Assembly: GCA_963798435.1 (NCBI GenBank)
Contig: CAWCTF010000003.1
Location: 62,001 to 126,000, forward strand
Source: JALHST01 sp963798435
GTDB lineage: Bacteria; Bacteroidota; Bacteroidia; Flavobacteriales; Flavobacteriaceae
Reading direction: 5' to 3'
DNA: 64,000 nucleotides
The notes under the pieces are model-generated. The model did not search any database, was not told where the DNA came from, and saw only the letters and a program-made list of their open reading frames with translations. The position numbers were made by a program, and so were the translations under genes. Below are positions 1 to 7,924 of the stretch, one piece after another (within the stretch, counting starts at the first letter, position 1; each line of letters starts with the position of its first letter).

Positions 1-919
1 TAGTGGTTAGCCCTCTTCTAAAACCGGATAGATGCGTACCGCCTTCGTGCGTATTGATATTATTGACATACGAATGGAGGTTTTCGGTATAGCTGGTATT
101 GTAGATCATGGCTACCTCTACCGGGATATCATTTTTCTCGCCTTCCATGGCTATGACATTCTTGATCAAGGACTCCCGGTTCCCATCCAAAAATTTAACG
201 AATTCCTTCAGGCCTTCATCCGAATGAAAGGTTTCCGACACAAATTCCCCTTTGTCATCCTTCTGACGTCTATCGGTCAAGGAAAGGGTCACTCCTTTAT
301 TTAAAAAGGAAAGTTCCCGCATTCTATTGGCCAGTGTCTCATAACTATATTCAATGGTCTGGTTAAATATCTGTTCATCGGGATGAAAGGTGACCATGGT
401 ACCCCTTTTTGTGGTTTCACCCACACTTTTTACGGGATACATTGCTTTGCCACGTTCATACTCCTGCTCCCAGATTTTCCCATCGCGATATACGGTCGCT
501 TTCAAATGATCGGAAAGCGCATTCACTACTGAAACCCCAACACCATGAAGTCCACCGGAAACCTTATAGGAATCCTTATCGAATTTGCCACCCGCACCGA
601 TTTTGGTCATGACCACCTCCAAGGCGGAAATACCTTCCTTTTTGTGAAGGTCTACAGGAATCCCCCTTCCATTGTCGATGGTGGTAATTGAATTATTTTC
701 ATTGATAATGACCTCTATGGTATCGCAATGGCCGCCCATTGCCTCATCGATAGAGTTATCGACCACTTCGTATACCAAATGGTGTAGGCCTCGTATGCCA
801 ATATCCCCAATGTACATAGAAGGGCGCATACGCACGTGTTCCATACCCTCTAGGGCCTGAATACTATCCGCCGAATATTTTTCCTTGTTTTCGTCTTTGT
901 CTTTTGCTTCTTCGCTCAT
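1..919 (-). CDS. gyrB: DNA gyrase subunit B, 5' part (runs off the left edge)
   Basis: ATPase subunit of DNA gyrase, which introduces negative supercoils with GyrA. The minus strand from the ATG at 919 reads through the GHKL ATPase domain: EGMEHVRMRPSMYIGD near residue 30, the Mg/ATP Asn in EVVDNSIDEA, DNGRGIPV, and the ATP-lid glycines in GGLHGVGVSVVNALS. It then enters the transducer domain and is cut by the window edge after 306 codons (GFRRGLTT). The start is supported by a Bacteroidota-type -7 box about 40 bp upstream. The related topoisomerase ParE is possible, but the N-terminal sequence fits GyrB best. It is intact as far as it can be seen. Confidence 0.93.
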   Translation of the reverse strand, partial: MSEEAKDKDENKEKYSADSIQALEGMEHVRMRPSMYIGDIGIRGLHHLVYEVVDNSIDEAMGGHCDTIEVIINENNSITTIDNGRGIPVDLHKKEGISALEVVMTKIGAGGKFDKDSYKVSGGLHGVGVSVVNALSDHLKATVYRDGKIWEQEYERGKAMYPVKSVGETTKRGTMVTFHPDEQIFNQTIEYSYETLANRMRELSFLNKGVTLSLTDRRQKDDKGEFVSETFHSDEGLKEFVKFLDGNRESLIKNVIAMEGEKNDIPVEVAMIYNTSYTENLHSYVNNINTHEGGTHLSGFRRGLTT

Positions 920-957
920 AAAATAATAGGTTGTTCGACTTAATTTTGAGAATCCTG

Positions 958-965
958 CAAATATA
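958..965 (-). promoter_or_regulatory. -7 promoter box of gyrB
   Basis: On the minus strand these bases read TATATTTG, a perfect match to the Bacteroidota -7 consensus TAnnTTTG, followed by GC. They lie 39 bp upstream of the gyrB ATG. No convincing -33 TTTG is visible at the usual 17-21 bp spacing, so the call rests on the -7 box and its position. Confidence 0.5.
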
Positions 966-1115
966 CGCAATAGCCCATGGAATATGGGGTTTTAAGGTTT
1001 TATTAACCTCGAAGTTATCAACAAAAATTGTGGAAAATTTGGCGTCTTTAAACCCGTCGATGCCGCCCTTTGAAGAATGGCGGTTTTACGCAAGATACTG
1101 TGTGTATTTAACTGA

Positions 1116-1763
1116 CTATCGTGATAGGTTTTTGATCAAATAATGTTTCTTTATCTTTCCGAACAATCCGACGTAGAGATAAAGCTTTAATGGTCTAGCC
1201 TTTAGCTTTTCCTTGAATTTAATCGATGATTTATTAAAATAATGTGTTATACTGTAGGTTGTATCCTTCCCCATCTCTCGCAATAACCGATAGCTTTCAT
1301 AGCGTAGATACGGGGCTAAATTGCGGCCGCGATAGGCGTTGAACGTCCACATGTTCAATAAATATGCCTCATTTTCCTTTAATGTGAAGGTTCTATGCCT
1401 AAATTCAAAGTCGTTCAATTCCATAAACATAAAGGCGGCGATTTCTTTGTTATGTTCCAGGCCGATACACAGTTGGCCCTTTTTAAAGCTTTCGATCATT
1501 TCTTCTTCGGCCTGCCGAGGCATGCCTTTGACCATAATCTTGATTTCCTCCAGATTCAAATAACGAAGCGTATAATCGGAAATTTTACCTTTGATAGCAG
1601 GAATTTCGCAGGGTTCAAAACCCTCCTGGACCCAATAATATGGCATGATGTCAATTCCGAGTGTGGCCAATCGATTCTGAAGACCCATCAAAAATAATCC
1701 TTTTCGTATGATGATCCAAAATCTTTTGAAAGCGGGAACCCGCTTTCCTTCCTTTATCCCCAT
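1116..1763 (-). CDS. GNAT-family N-acetyltransferase-like protein
   Basis: A 215-aa protein resembling GNAT acyltransferases. The core is IAAFMFMELNDFEFRHR (beta strands 3/4), then LLNMWTFNAYRGRNLAPYL near residues 135-155. The latter resembles the acyl-CoA-binding motif A (R/Q-x-x-G-x-G/A), here RGRNLAPYL. A helix and a C-terminal basic segment follow. The N-terminal ~60 residues are basic and hydrophobic (FWIIIRKGLFLMGLQ) and may associate with the membrane. There is no signal peptide. It starts 9 bp after the stop of the upstream BKACE gene, so the two are probably co-transcribed. The substrate cannot be told from sequence. Confidence 0.65.
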   Translation of the reverse strand: MGIKEGKRVPAFKRFWIIIRKGLFLMGLQNRLATLGIDIMPYYWVQEGFEPCEIPAIKGKISDYTLRYLNLEEIKIMVKGMPRQAEEEMIESFKKGQLCIGLEHNKEIAAFMFMELNDFEFRHRTFTLKENEAYLLNMWTFNAYRGRNLAPYLRYESYRLLREMGKDTTYSITHYFNKSSIKFKEKLKARPLKLYLYVGLFGKIKKHYLIKNLSR

Positions 1764-1772
1764 TTCTTAATT

Positions 1773-2636
1773 TTATTGTGTTCGGCCATATTTTCCATTC
1801 CCGGCTTCCAAGCTCATGACTTCCCGAAATTCCTTAGAAGACATTACCGCCCTTCCGTTAGCTTCGGCAATAATATGGACCCGTTTGAGCAAATCTACGT
1901 TGCTTGCCAATTTAGTCCGTGAAGCATCATACCAGATATTATCTTCAAGTCCGACCCGCACCCCGGCACCTATGGCAATAGCGAGCGAATTCAACATCAA
2001 TTGATCATTACCGATACCGGCCAACGCAAAATATGAATTATCGGGAAGGTCACGTATCATCGTTCCAATATGCAGCAAGTCGGCTTGTGCACAGGCGATG
2101 TTTCCAAAAAGTAGATTAAAATAATAAGGTGCTGCAATCAACTGTTTTTTCTCGAGATATTTGGCATAATTAATCATACCGATATCAAATGCTTCCAATT
2201 CCGGGACAATGCCTTTTTCCTTCATAAGGGTCGCAAGGTCCTGCACCATGGTCGGCGAATTTATACTTGCCGTCGCATTAAAGTTCAAGGAGCTTAATGT
2301 CAAACTGGCAAAATCAGGTTTAAGCCATCCCTCCAAGAGCAAGGGGTCTGAACGAAATTCGAATTCATTGAAATTCCTGCCGCTCAAGGAAACGCAGACG
2401 GCGAGATAGGGGTCGAATTTTCGAATACCGTCTATGATCTCTGCATAAATCTCCTTTTTATAGCTTGGTTCCCCCGAGATGGCGTCCCGTGCGTGCAAAT
2501 GCACCGAAGTTATGCCAATTTCAGTGGCCCGATGCACATCTTCAACGATTTCAGAGACACTTATCGGCACATAGGATGTCATTTTCTTTGTTGGTATCAT
2601 CCCCGTGGGGGTAAAATTGATGATCAAGTTATTCAT
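1773..2636 (-). CDS. beta-keto acid cleavage enzyme (BKACE, DUF849 family)
   Basis: A 287-aa TIM-barrel enzyme of the BKACE family, which condenses a beta-keto acid with acetyl-CoA and splits it to acetoacetate and a new acyl-CoA. The founding member is Kce (3-keto-5-aminohexanoate cleavage, lysine fermentation). Visible family motifs are INFTPTGMIPTKKM at the N-terminus, the metal-binding SVHLHARD near residue 45, CVSLSGRNF, LTLSSLNFN, FDIGMINYAKYL, YYFNLLFGN and GAGVRVGLEDNIWYD near residue 225 with the third metal ligand (Glu). Length and motifs are complete, so it should be active. No other lysine-fermentation gene is nearby, so the substrate is probably different. The GNAT gene follows 9 bp downstream. 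Confidence 0.88.
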   Translation of the reverse strand: MNNLIINFTPTGMIPTKKMTSYVPISVSEIVEDVHRATEIGITSVHLHARDAISGEPSYKKEIYAEIIDGIRKFDPYLAVCVSLSGRNFNEFEFRSDPLLLEGWLKPDFASLTLSSLNFNATASINSPTMVQDLATLMKEKGIVPELEAFDIGMINYAKYLEKKQLIAAPYYFNLLFGNIACAQADLLHIGTMIRDLPDNSYFALAGIGNDQLMLNSLAIAIGAGVRVGLEDNIWYDASRTKLASNVDLLKRVHIIAEANGRAVMSSKEFREVMSLEAGNGKYGRTQ

Positions 2637-3022
2637 ATTGAATTTCTTTTAAAACCTAAATATACGCACGTCATTGTAAGCGTTCCTTTAAATCTATTTT
2701 ATTTCGTCTTTACGACGATTATCATCGCTTAGCTACAATCAAACAAGACAAGATATGCGTGCCGGACCCTAAGGATGTTTACTTCATTTGGATATTTTAA
2801 TACCTCAACGGAACGAGACGCCAACTATTGTGCAGTGTGGAATCTCTTTGGAAATTCAAGCCGCGAATATTTAAATAGGAATAAGAAGGGACAGGGAAGC
2901 CATAAGACCATTTAAAATCACTACCACGTCTCACATACATCGAAAGTCCCACCAATATAGGGTAGGACTTCATGAATGATCAAACAAAATACGATGCTAG
3001 TGCAATCGATCACATCGACTCG
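2637..3022. other. 386-bp gene-free stretch between BKACE and asnB
   Basis: No ORF with recognisable content and no tRNA-like fold is seen. It holds small hairpins only: TCGTC-tttac-GACGA near 2704-2718, and an imperfect AAGTCC...GGACTT stem near 2944-2971, just downstream of the asnB stop on the minus strand. The latter lacks a clear T-tract and is only a weak candidate for the asnB terminator. The BKACE promoter should lie in the first ~100 bp, but no clear TAnnTTTG was found. Confidence 0.5.
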
Positions 3023-4693
3023 CTATTTGGCATAGGCATCGGTATGCACATTGGCCACTGCCCTTCCTGACGGGTCGTTCATGTTCTTAAAGGCTTCGTC
3101 CCATTCAAGGGCAATCTTTGTGCTACATGCTACCGAAGGTTCCTGTGGCACACACAATGCAGCCGCGTCTGATGGAAAATGCCCAGCAAAAATAGTTCGA
3201 TAGTAAAATTCTTCCTTGGTGGTCGGCGTCTGCAACGGAAAACGAAATTTGGCATTCGCCAATTGATCATCGGTCACTTCTTCATTCACCATTATCTTCA
3301 AGGTATCGATCCAACTATAACCAACTCCGTCAGAGAACTGTTCTTTCTGACGCCATGCCACGCTTGCCGGAAGCATATCCTCAAATGCCTTTCTGACAAC
3401 CCATTTTTCCATGCGTTCCCCATTGATCATTTTATCTTGGGGATTAATTCGCATGGCGACATCCATGAATTCCTTATCAAGAAATGGTACGCGTCCCTCG
3501 ATACCCCAGGCAGCCAGGGATTTATTGGCGCGCAGGCAATCGTACATATGCAATTTGCTCAACTTCCGAACGGTTTCCTCATGAAATTCACGGGAATTGG
3601 GCGCTTTGTGAAAATAGAGATACCCACCGAAAAGTTCATCGGCTCCTTCCCCTGATAACACCATTTTTATCCCCATTGATTTAATGACCCGGGCCATCAA
3701 ATACATGGGTGTAGAAGCCCTAATGGTTGTAATATCGTACGTTTCCAAATTATAGATTACATCCCTAATGGCGTCGAGGCCTTCTTGAATGGTAAATTTG
3801 ATTTCGTGATGAACCGTGCCGATGTGATCGGCTACCTTCCTAGCAGCGGCAAGATCGGGAGAACCTTCCAAGCCTACGGAAAAGGAGTGTAATTGCGGCC
3901 ACCAAGCATCGGTCGTATCATCTGATTCAATCCTTTTTTGGGCATATTTTTTAGCAATGGCCGAGGTTACCGAGGAATCCAATCCACCTGATAACAAAAC
4001 CCCATAGGGTACATCAGACATCAATTGCCTATGCACAGCGGCCTCTAAGGCTTCCTTAATGGCCTGAATACTTGTTTCGTTGTCCTTTACGGCATCATAT
4101 TCCATCCAATCCCGGGTGTACCATCGTTTCATTTCGCCCTCCTTGCTATAAAAATAATGTCCTGGGGGGAAAAGTTCTATTTTCGTACAGGTGCCTTCCA
4201 AGGCCTTTAATTCGGAAGCAACGTAAAAGGTTCCATTTGGGTCCCATCCGATATACAAGGGTATTATCCCCATATGATCGCGAGCGATAAAATAAGCATC
4301 GTTCTCGACATCATAGATCGCAAACCCAAAGATGCCGTTCATTTCATCCAAAAAATTTACGCCCTTTTTCTTATAGAGCGCCAAAATGACTTCACAATCC
4401 GATTCAGTCTGAAATTGGTAGGTACCTTCAAACTGCTTACGCAGCTCTCTGTGGTTGTAAATTTCCCCATTGGCAGCCAATACCAACTTCTTATCAGCAC
4501 TGAATAAGGGCTGCTTTCCGGATGCCGGATCGACTATGGCTAGGCGCTCATGCGCCAGGATAGCCTTCTCATTGGAATAAATCCCGCTCCAATCAGGGCC
4601 TCTATGCCTCACTTTTTTTGACATTTCGAGTAATTGGGGCCGTAAGACCTCGGTACTCTCCTTCACATCAAATGCACATACAATTCCACACAT
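3023..4693 (-). CDS. asnB: asparagine synthetase B (glutamine-hydrolysing)
   Basis: Makes asparagine from aspartate, ATP and glutamine in the cytoplasm. At 556 aa it matches the usual AsnB length. The N-terminal class II glutaminase begins MCGIVCAF with the nucleophile Cys2, followed by RHRGPDWSG, HERLAIVD and the NGEIYNHRELR glutamine site. The C-terminal synthetase domain has the PP-loop SGGLDSS near residue 235, then SFSVGLEGSPD, and KMVLSGEGADELFGGYLYFHK near 345. It stands alone, divergent from the DUF2911 gene over a 264-bp AT-rich gap. No frameshift or missing catalytic residue is seen. Confidence 0.96.
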   Translation of the reverse strand: MCGIVCAFDVKESTEVLRPQLLEMSKKVRHRGPDWSGIYSNEKAILAHERLAIVDPASGKQPLFSADKKLVLAANGEIYNHRELRKQFEGTYQFQTESDCEVILALYKKKGVNFLDEMNGIFGFAIYDVENDAYFIARDHMGIIPLYIGWDPNGTFYVASELKALEGTCTKIELFPPGHYFYSKEGEMKRWYTRDWMEYDAVKDNETSIQAIKEALEAAVHRQLMSDVPYGVLLSGGLDSSVTSAIAKKYAQKRIESDDTTDAWWPQLHSFSVGLEGSPDLAAARKVADHIGTVHHEIKFTIQEGLDAIRDVIYNLETYDITTIRASTPMYLMARVIKSMGIKMVLSGEGADELFGGYLYFHKAPNSREFHEETVRKLSKLHMYDCLRANKSLAAWGIEGRVPFLDKEFMDVAMRINPQDKMINGERMEKWVVRKAFEDMLPASVAWRQKEQFSDGVGYSWIDTLKIMVNEEVTDDQLANAKFRFPLQTPTTKEEFYYRTIFAGHFPSDAAALCVPQEPSVACSTKIALEWDEAFKNMNDPSGRAVANVHTDAYAK

Positions 4694-4799
4694 AAAGATT
4701 TAATTTATATCAATTTTAAAGCAAAGATGTATTTATAGTTTCATATAAAAAACCTTTTTCGTTTATTGATTATAATATTATCCTTTTTATTTAATTTTA

Positions 4800-4828
4800 A
4801 TTGTTTATTGTAATAATAAATAAATTTG
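4800..4828 (+). promoter_or_regulatory. candidate promoter of the DUF2911 gene
   Basis: TAAATTTG at 4821-4828 matches the Bacteroidota -7 consensus TAnnTTTG. ATTG at 4800-4803 stands 17 bp upstream in the -33 position. The gene starts at 4958, so the leader would be about 120 nt. The region is very AT-rich, so a chance match is possible. Confidence 0.4.
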
Positions 4829-4957
4829 ATTAAGAAAATGTATCCATTCTGTAAGTTGGGCAAATTTTAACGACTTTTTAGGAAAGATTAAAGGGAATAC
4901 TCTTTAGTTTTAGCAACAATATCCCTGCACACGGCAGGATAAAAACATAAAACAGTT

Positions 4958-5503
4958 ATGAAAAAATTATTTACACTTACTACATTGGTCTTAACATTGG
5001 TATGCACGACGAAGGCTACTGCACAAAAATTCAGTGGATTGGATGCAAGTCCAATGGATGTAGCGATTTATCCAACAGATTCTAAAATTCAACAGAAGTC
5101 GGTAAAGGTTGTTTATAGTCGCCCACAATTAAAAGGCCGCTCCTTGACCACCTTGACCCCTGAAGGGCAGGTTTGGCGAACTGGGGCCAACGAATCGACC
5201 GAGATTACATTTTACAAGGATGCCGATTTTGGCGGTAAAATGATCAAAGCGGGGACCTATTCCTTATTTACCATTCCCGGTAAAACCGAATGGACGGTCA
5301 TCCTGAACAAAAATCTAAATCAATGGGGAGCCTATTCCTATGATGAAGGTGCGGATGTAGCCCGCATCAAAGTACCAAATGGATCTGACGCCACACCTTT
5401 GGAGGCATTTTCAATCGCCTTCAAGGAGGATGGAAAAAACGTTCAAATGGTCATGGGTTGGGATAAAACCCGTGTCGCCGTCCCCATTACATTTTCAATG
5501 TAA
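4958..5503 (+). CDS. DUF2911 domain-containing secreted protein
   Basis: A 181-aa protein with a Sec signal peptide (MKKLFTLTTLVLTLVCTTKATAQ, cleavage after AQ near residue 23), so probably periplasmic. The mature part is one DUF2911 domain with family motifs VVYSRPQLKGR, VWRTGANESTEITFYKD, GTYSLFTIPG and WTVILNKNLNQWGAYSYDE. The family is common in Bacteroidota and its function is unknown. Next to the divergent asnB but with no clear link to it. A strong intrinsic terminator follows 24 bp after the stop, so it is probably monocistronic. Confidence 0.88.
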   Translation: MKKLFTLTTLVLTLVCTTKATAQKFSGLDASPMDVAIYPTDSKIQQKSVKVVYSRPQLKGRSLTTLTPEGQVWRTGANESTEITFYKDADFGGKMIKAGTYSLFTIPGKTEWTVILNKNLNQWGAYSYDEGADVARIKVPNGSDATPLEAFSIAFKEDGKNVQMVMGWDKTRVAVPITFSM

Positions 5504-5527
5504 AAAAATCCAGTTAACAAAATCGGA

Positions 5528-5558
5528 AACCCAAGGTCGTATGCCTTGGGTTTTTTTT
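5528..5558 (+). terminator. intrinsic terminator after the DUF2911 gene
   Basis: A 9-bp stem AACCCAAGG / CCTTGGGTT (5528-5536 with 5544-5552), 7-nt loop, followed by a run of eight T. Classic Rho-independent layout, 24 bp after the stop codon. Confidence 0.88.
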
Positions 5559-5683
5559 GCATTCGCGCAATCTTCTAATAATCGCACCCGCTATTTGGAT
5601 TCATTCGGGGGGATTGGAACCGCAATACGCTAAAAATTGCACCCACTGAATTCAATGGAAGTATCAAATGAACATGGAGTTTT

Positions 5684-7315
5684 TTATTCGGCTATCTTAC
5701 CGCCGATAAAGGTTTGTTCGGCCCTAATTTCCGGAATCCCCGTCACTGGGACTTTCATTAAATCTGCACTATATATATTGAAATCGGCAAACTTCCCGAC
5801 TTCAATACTCCCTTTTTCAAGCTCCTCAAAATTGGCATAGGCCGCCCAAATGGTCATTCCCCGCAATGCTTCTTCGCGTGTCAACACCTGATCAGGTTGA
5901 AACCCGCCTTTTGGATAGCCATCTTTATCCTGTCGGGCAATAGCCGCATAGAACGTTAAAAATGGGCTCACCTGTTCAACAGGAAAATCGGTGCCCAAAG
6001 CCACCATCCCGGCCTTTTGTAACAGGGTCTTAAAGGCATACGCCCCTTTCACTCTTTGGGGTCCCAAACGGTCTTCGGCCCAATACATGTCACTCGTAGC
6101 ATGTGTGGGCTGAACCGAAGGAATAATTCCATCCTTAAAATAATCAAAATCGGTTGAATCGATTACTTGGGCATGCTCTATGCGCCAGCGTCTATTTTTC
6201 TGTCCCTTCAACGCTTTTTCATACGCCCTTAAAACCACTACGTTGGCAGAATCACCAATCGCATGGGTATTCATTTGATATTCCGATATGGCAAGCCGTC
6301 TTGCCAAATCCTCAATTTCGGATACAGGGGTAACCATAGCACCATAGTGGCCAGGTTGGTCTGAATATGGCTTTTTAAGGGCTGCCCCCCTTGAACCTAA
6401 GGCGCCATCACCATACACCTTTACAGATCTAACATTGAGTTTGTCGGTTTTTATGGGCCCTTTATATATAAAATATTCTAAATTTTCGGGCGTATTGCTG
6501 ACCATGGCATACACGCGAATCGATAAGTCGCCGGTATTCTGAAGGCTATCGATCAATTCGATGGTCGAGCGGTCGAGTCCCGCATCATCAACCGTCGTAA
6601 GACCATTATTAAAACAGATGCGTTGGGCATCCTTGAGCGCCTGAATCTTTTCGGTCAATGTAGGTTCAGGAATAATGCGATAGACCAGATCCATAGGGTT
6701 ATCGATAAGCACCCCTGTAATACCCGACCAGCCATCACTCCATTTCTTTACAATTTCCCCACCTTCTGCGCGCGTACTCCAATCGATACCCGCCAAATCA
6801 AGTGCCTTTTGATTGACCAACATGGCATGCCCGTCAATCCTTGTCAGGACCACTGGGGTATTCGGAAACAGTTCATCTAGTTCTTTTTTGGTGGGAAACT
6901 CCTTGACCTCCCAATCGTTCTGGTCCCAACCACGGCCCATAATAAATGCTTTGGGCTTTTGTTGTTGGAAATTTTTCACCCGTTCGAGTACTTCTGCAAA
7001 ACTTTTTGTGCCTACGAGATCTGCCATCTGTTGCTCCAGTCCCAATCCATAAAAATGGCAATGTGCGTCAATTAGTCCAGGGGTAATGGTCCTGTTATCG
7101 GCATCAATAATCCTGTCGGAGGTATACGAACGCCGAATTTCTGCCGTACTTCCTACTGCGATAAACTTCCCATCTTTTATGGCGAATGCCTCTGCTTCCG
7201 AGAAATCAGTATCAACCGTATAAATTGTGGCATTGATGACGACCATATCGACTTTTTCCTTCAGTAGTTCACAACTTGATAAAAGAATAAGTAAAAAGAG
7301 AATTGATCGCTTCAT
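5684..7315 (-). CDS. amidohydrolase family 3 (YtcJ-like) lipoprotein
   Basis: A 543-aa metal-dependent hydrolase. The N-terminus MKRSILFLLILLSSC is a lipoprotein signal with lipobox LLSSC, lipidated Cys15, so the enzyme is membrane-anchored in the envelope. Family features: NATIYTVDTDFSEAEAFAIKDGKFIAVG (beta-sandwich), TPGLIDAHCHF (first metal-binding His pair), GRGWDQNDW, DGHAMLVNQKALDLAGI, GDGALGSRGAALKKPYSD, NTHAIGDSANVVVL, RIEHAQVIDSTDF and GTDFPVEQVSPF. The C-terminal strand EVGKFADFNIYSADLMKVP closes the sandwich domain. The substrate cannot be assigned. The gene appears monocistronic. Confidence 0.88.
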   Translation of the reverse strand: MKRSILFLLILLSSCELLKEKVDMVVINATIYTVDTDFSEAEAFAIKDGKFIAVGSTAEIRRSYTSDRIIDADNRTITPGLIDAHCHFYGLGLEQQMADLVGTKSFAEVLERVKNFQQQKPKAFIMGRGWDQNDWEVKEFPTKKELDELFPNTPVVLTRIDGHAMLVNQKALDLAGIDWSTRAEGGEIVKKWSDGWSGITGVLIDNPMDLVYRIIPEPTLTEKIQALKDAQRICFNNGLTTVDDAGLDRSTIELIDSLQNTGDLSIRVYAMVSNTPENLEYFIYKGPIKTDKLNVRSVKVYGDGALGSRGAALKKPYSDQPGHYGAMVTPVSEIEDLARRLAISEYQMNTHAIGDSANVVVLRAYEKALKGQKNRRWRIEHAQVIDSTDFDYFKDGIIPSVQPTHATSDMYWAEDRLGPQRVKGAYAFKTLLQKAGMVALGTDFPVEQVSPFLTFYAAIARQDKDGYPKGGFQPDQVLTREEALRGMTIWAAYANFEELEKGSIEVGKFADFNIYSADLMKVPVTGIPEIRAEQTFIGGKIAE

Positions 7316-7372
7316 AGCCCCAGATATTGAATTCCCTAAAATAAGGAAATTTTATTAAGAAAGATCATCGCA

Positions 7373-7398
7373 TAAAAAACCCGCCAATTACAGCGGGT
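7373..7398 (-). terminator. intrinsic terminator of the 7436-7846 gene
   Basis: On the minus strand: ACCCGC, loop TGTAATTG, GCGGGT, then a T-rich tail (TTTTTATG). It lies about 40 bp beyond the stop codon at 7436 and before the amidohydrolase start at 7315. Confidence 0.72.
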
Positions 7399-7435
7399 CT
7401 TGGTAAATTTTGTCCAAAAATAGGCCTTTAAGGGA

Positions 7436-7846
7436 CTATTCCGGGTCGTTCATTCTTTTCCCTGTTAAGGTAAAGGGTCCTTGGGAAGAGGTGCCGGTTC
7501 CTGCAAAGGTATCGCCATCAAATACCAATTTGATCTCAACACGATCATCCTCTACATACACTACAAATGCCACTTGGTTGTCGTTGACCTTCACCTCTTC
7601 GGTAGGCATCATGCCGCCACTGACCATGATCTTAATGGCGAAATTATCTGCTTCTTTGCTAATGTACATAACACCCTCTTGATATTGAGGATCCACATTC
7701 TGCACATTGTATTTCCATCTGCCCTCGACCGAATCAAACAGAGAAACCCAAGCGTCTTTGGTTTCAGGGGTAACGGCGGCTCTGACTGAAGAAAGGGTGA
7801 TTCCCAAAAAGAACAATAAAAACGGTAATTTTTTAATTTCTCTCAT
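7436..7846 (-). CDS. small secreted protein of unknown function
   Basis: A 136-aa protein with a Sec signal peptide (MREIKKLPFLLFFLGITLSSVRA, cleavage near residue 23). The mature part is probably a small beta-sandwich or lipocalin-like fold: strands such as GRWKYNVQNV, EGVMYISKEADNFAIKIMV, EVKVNDNQVAFVVYVEDDRVEIKLVF and GPFTLTGKRMND alternate hydrophobic and polar residues. Fold and role are inference; no family is recognised with certainty. It has its own terminator, and the DUF885 gene ends 78 bp upstream of its start. Confidence 0.72.
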   Translation of the reverse strand: MREIKKLPFLLFFLGITLSSVRAAVTPETKDAWVSLFDSVEGRWKYNVQNVDPQYQEGVMYISKEADNFAIKIMVSGGMMPTEEVKVNDNQVAFVVYVEDDRVEIKLVFDGDTFAGTGTSSQGPFTLTGKRMNDPE

Positions 7847-7924
7847 ACTAAAACGTGGTTTTAAACTTTGCTTGTCTTATTAAAAACGGATATATCTTAA
7901 TTAAAAATACAAAATTAATCTACA

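Noticed and set aside
1063..1083. CCGCC...GGCGG hairpin followed by TTTT between gyrB and the GNAT gene
   Set aside because: Its T-tract faces the plus strand, where no gene ends; on the minus strand it lacks a tail, so a terminator call is not justified.
3179..3655. 158-aa plus-strand frame inside asnB
   Set aside because: Antisense shadow of a strongly supported enzyme gene.
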